Assembly (NCBI GenBank): GCA_903924855.1
Contig: CAIYCW010000111.1
Location: forward strand, 1 to 32,237
Length of the DNA stretch: 32,237 nucleotides
Direction of reading: 5' to 3'
Source of the DNA: an uncultured Rhodospirillales bacterium
GTDB lineage: Bacteria; Pseudomonadota; Alphaproteobacteria; Acetobacterales; Acetobacteraceae
Both the position numbers and the translations under genes were made by a program. Each line of letters opens with the position of its first letter. Within the stretch, counting starts at the first letter, position 1. Positions 30,406 through 32,237 of the stretch are shown here, in pieces. Under the pieces are notes generated by a model that saw only the letters and a program-made list of their open reading frames with translations, was not told where the DNA came from and searched no databases.

Positions 30406-30738
30406 ATGACCAATATCATGACGCTGCGGCCAGTCGCCTCGCCTGACACCATGCGTCCGAACACCCTGCGCATCATGGCTCTCACGGCGGCAATCGCCGT
30501 TGCACTCGGCTGCATCGCATCACCGTCCAGTGCCGCCGACAAGCGTGACGAGAACCGTGGCGGTCAGCAATACAACAACCGAAACGACAACCGCGGCGGC
30601 GGCCGTGGCTATGGCGGCGGCTATTACCGCGCCCCACCGGTGGTCTACGGCTCTCCCTGCGGCTGGGGCGGCTGCGCCCCGCCGGTGGTCTACGCCCCAG
30701 CCCTGGTGCTGCCCGGCATCGTCCTGCGGCTGCACTGA
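30406..30738 (+). CDS. Small exported Gly/Asn/Arg-rich protein of unknown function
   Basis: 110 residues. A long N-region precedes a hydrophobic IMALTAAIAVALGCIA segment and a likely signal peptidase site after SSA (about 43). The mature part is hydrophilic and Gly/Asn/Arg-rich (DENRGGQQYNNRNDNRGGGR), then Gly/Tyr-rich, with APPVVY occurring twice (76-81 and 91-96) around a CGWGGC motif that could form a disulfide. I do not recognise a family. The ATG at 30406 has a full-consensus Shine-Dalgarno (AAAGGAGGT, 30393-30401), stronger than any other in the window, implying high translation. It may be an envelope or surface-associated stress protein; this is inference from composition and neighbour only. 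Confidence 0.65.
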   Translation: MTNIMTLRPVASPDTMRPNTLRIMALTAAIAVALGCIASPSSAADKRDENRGGQQYNNRNDNRGGGRGYGGGYYRAPPVVYGSPCGWGGCAPPVVYAPALVLPGIVLRLH

Positions 30739-30753
30739 CCGATGACACCGCCC

Positions 30754-30786
30754 CGGTTGCGGTGCCCGAAGAGGTGGCCGCAACCG
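30754..30786 (+). terminator. Perfect 9-bp stem-loop after the small secreted genes
   Basis: CGGTTGCGG (30754-30762) pairs perfectly with CCGCAACCG (30778-30786) across a 15-nt loop, starting 15 nt after the stop of the small exported protein. A short T-rich stretch (ATTCTTTC) follows a few bases later, so it is a plausible but imperfect intrinsic terminator. The remainder of the gap to 30957 contains only short dyads (for example GCGCC-TGA-GGCGC at 30845-30857) and no clear promoter for the next gene. Confidence 0.45.
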
Positions 30787-30957
30787 TGGTGGATTCTTTC
30801 AAACCAACCTCATCGCGACACTGTCGTGACACATCGCAGCGAACGCGCCTGAGGCGCCTCTGCGGCCTTCCCAGAACGCTCCGGCACGATATGCTGACGC
30901 CGGATGCGCGGGCATCACCGGCAGGACCGCCGGCTCTGGGATCAAAATGAGGTTGCC

Positions 30958-32237
30958 ATGTCCAAACGCATCAATCCCCTGGCCGGCACGCTCGCCCCGC
31001 AATCGCGCCTGGCCAACCTGCCCCGGCTGATCACCGCCTATTTCTCCCTGCTGCCCGACCCCGCCATCGCCGCCCAGCGCGTGGTGTTCGGCACCTCCGG
31101 CCATCGCGGCTCGGCGTTCGCCACCTCGTTCAACGAGGCGCATATCCTCGCCATCACCCAGGCGGTCTGCCTCTACCGCGCAAAGGCCGGCATCACCGGC
31201 CCGCTCTTCCTCGGCATGGACACCCATGCCCTGTCGGAAGCAGCCTTCGCCAGCGCGCTCGAGGTGCTCGCCGCCAACGGCGTCGAGACGATGATCGACG
31301 AGCATCTCGGCTACACGCCAACCCCCGTCATCTCCCACGCCATCCTCTGCCACAACAAAGGCCGCAGCACGGGCCTGGCGGACGGCATCGTCATCAGCCC
31401 CTCGCACAACCCGCCCGAGGATGGCGGCTTCAAATACAATCCCACCAATGGCGGCCCCGCCGACAAGGACGTCACAGGCTGGATCGAAAAGACCGCAAAC
31501 GAACTGATCGCGGCAGGCCTTTCCGGCGTCAAACGCATCCCCTACGCCCGCGCCCGCAAGACCGCCTGCGTGCACGCACACGACTACATCACCCCCTACA
31601 TCGCCGACCTCGCCACCATAATCGACATGGAGGCGATAAGCGGCGCAGGCGTGCGCATCGGCATCGACCCGCTCGGCGGTGCCGCCGTCCATTACTGGCA
31701 ACCCCTCATCGAGCGCTTCAAACTCAACGCCACGATCGTCAACGACACGGTCGATCAGACCTTCCGCTTCATGACCCTCGACTGGGATGGCAATATCCGC
31801 ATGGATTGCTCCTCCCCCTATGCTATGACCTCGCTGATCGCACTGCGCGACCGGTTCGACATCGCCTTCGCCACCGACACGGACGCCGACCGCCACGGCA
31901 TCGTCTGCCCCTCCGGCGGGCTGATGAACCCGAACTACTACCTCGCCTCCGCCATCGCCTACCTCACCACCCACCGCCCGCACTGGTCGCCCTCCGGCGC
32001 CATCGGCAAGACCGCCGTCTCCAGCGGCATGATCGACCGCGTCGCCCACAAGCTCGGGCGCGCCATCATCGAGGTGCCGGTCGGCTTCAAATGGTTCAGC
32101 GCCGGCCTGATCGAAGGCTCGCTCGTCTTCGGTGGCGAGGAAAGTGCCGGCGCCTCCTTCGCCCGCATGGACGGCTCGGTCTGGACCACCGACAAGGACG
32201 GGCTGATCCTCGGCCTGCTCGCCGCCGAGATCACCGC
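30958..32237 (+). CDS. pgm: Phosphoglucomutase (alpha-D-glucose-phosphate-specific), 3' end beyond window
   Basis: The first 426 residues of an enzyme whose family (E. coli Pgm type) is about 545 residues long; the frame is open to the window edge. It interconverts glucose 1-phosphate and glucose 6-phosphate in the cytoplasm. Visible features are GTSGHRGS (45-52), the phosphoserine loop [12 protein letters not shown] with Ser149, the metal-binding DTDADRHG (D307, D309, D311) and the sugar-binding GEESAG at 393-398. The ATG at 30958 has GAGG 5 nt upstream. It is transcribed with the small secreted genes' strand but is separated from them by a stem-loop, and it is probably an independent housekeeping gene. 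Confidence 0.96.
   Translation, partial: MSKRINPLAGTLAPQSRLANLPRLITAYFSLLPDPAIAAQRVVFGTSGHRGSAFATSFNEAHILAITQAVCLYRAKAGITGPLFLGMDTHALSEAAFASALEVLAANGVETMIDEHLGYTPTPVISHAILCHNKGRSTGLADGIVISPSHNPPEDGGFKYNPTNGGPADKDVTGWIEKTANELIAAGLSGVKRIPYARARKTACVHAHDYITPYIADLATIIDMEAISGAGVRIGIDPLGGAAVHYWQPLIERFKLNATIVNDTVDQTFRFMTLDWDGNIRMDCSSPYAMTSLIALRDRFDIAFATDTDADRHGIVCPSGGLMNPNYYLASAIAYLTTHRPHWSPSGAIGKTAVSSGMIDRVAHKLGRAIIEVPVGFKWFSAGLIEGSLVFGGEESAGASFARMDGSVWTTDKDGLILGLLAAEIT

Overview
The window is uniformly very GC-rich, with short intergenic gaps and many four-base ATGA start/stop overlaps. Gene content points to a free-living alphaproteobacterium: molybdenum hydroxylases, Liv and Pot-type ABC importers, and a Spy/CpxP-like small secreted protein. 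An Acetobacteraceae or Rhodospirillales relative is my best guess. No rRNA, tRNA, CRISPR array or insertion sequence was seen.

Layout. (1) 289-1206 (+): XRE-type regulator, convergent with an NAD-dependent epimerase at 1218-2174 (-). (2) 2350-5917 (-): alpha/beta hydrolase, 4,5-dihydroxyphthalate-decarboxylase-like protein and AAHS-type MFS transporter. (3) 6057-12618 (-): PuuE-like deacetylase/amidohydrolase, two Pot-type permeases, Pot-type ATPase, molybdenum hydroxylase large subunit and its 2Fe-2S subunit, tightly coupled. (4) 12822-18636 (-): Liv-type importer with two paralogous binding proteins, a fused LivH-LivM permease, LivG and LivF. (5) 18829-22081 (-): CoxG-like protein, acyl-CoA ligase and quinone oxidoreductase, all coupled by 4-nt overlaps. 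(6) 22283-29616 (+): two consecutive FAD / 2Fe-2S / molybdopterin subunit sets, divergent from block 5. (7) 29866-30738 (+): two small exported proteins behind an AT-rich leader. (8) 30958-end (+): phosphoglucomutase, cut by the window edge.

Blocks 2-6 read as one catabolic island of about 27 kb. Three importers would bring in a substrate. Three xanthine-dehydrogenase-family hydroxylases would hydroxylate it. A cyclic-amide or imide-type hydrolase, a C-C bond hydrolase and a decarboxylase-like protein would open and trim the ring. A CoA ligase and an oxidoreductase would feed the product to central metabolism. None of the three large subunits has the CO dehydrogenase form I active-site loop, so the 'cox' resemblance is to the family, not to CO oxidation. 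The substrate cannot be read from sequence; an N-heteroaromatic or aromatic acid is the most economical inference.

The most unusual non-coding feature is a 140-bp intergenic element present twice in opposite orientation (2196-2335 and 18680-18819). Each copy has two 35-bp palindromic ends, identical between copies, around a 70-bp core that is conserved in length but not obviously in sequence. Operator-like dyads lie upstream of the regulator and in the promoter regions of the catabolic operons.
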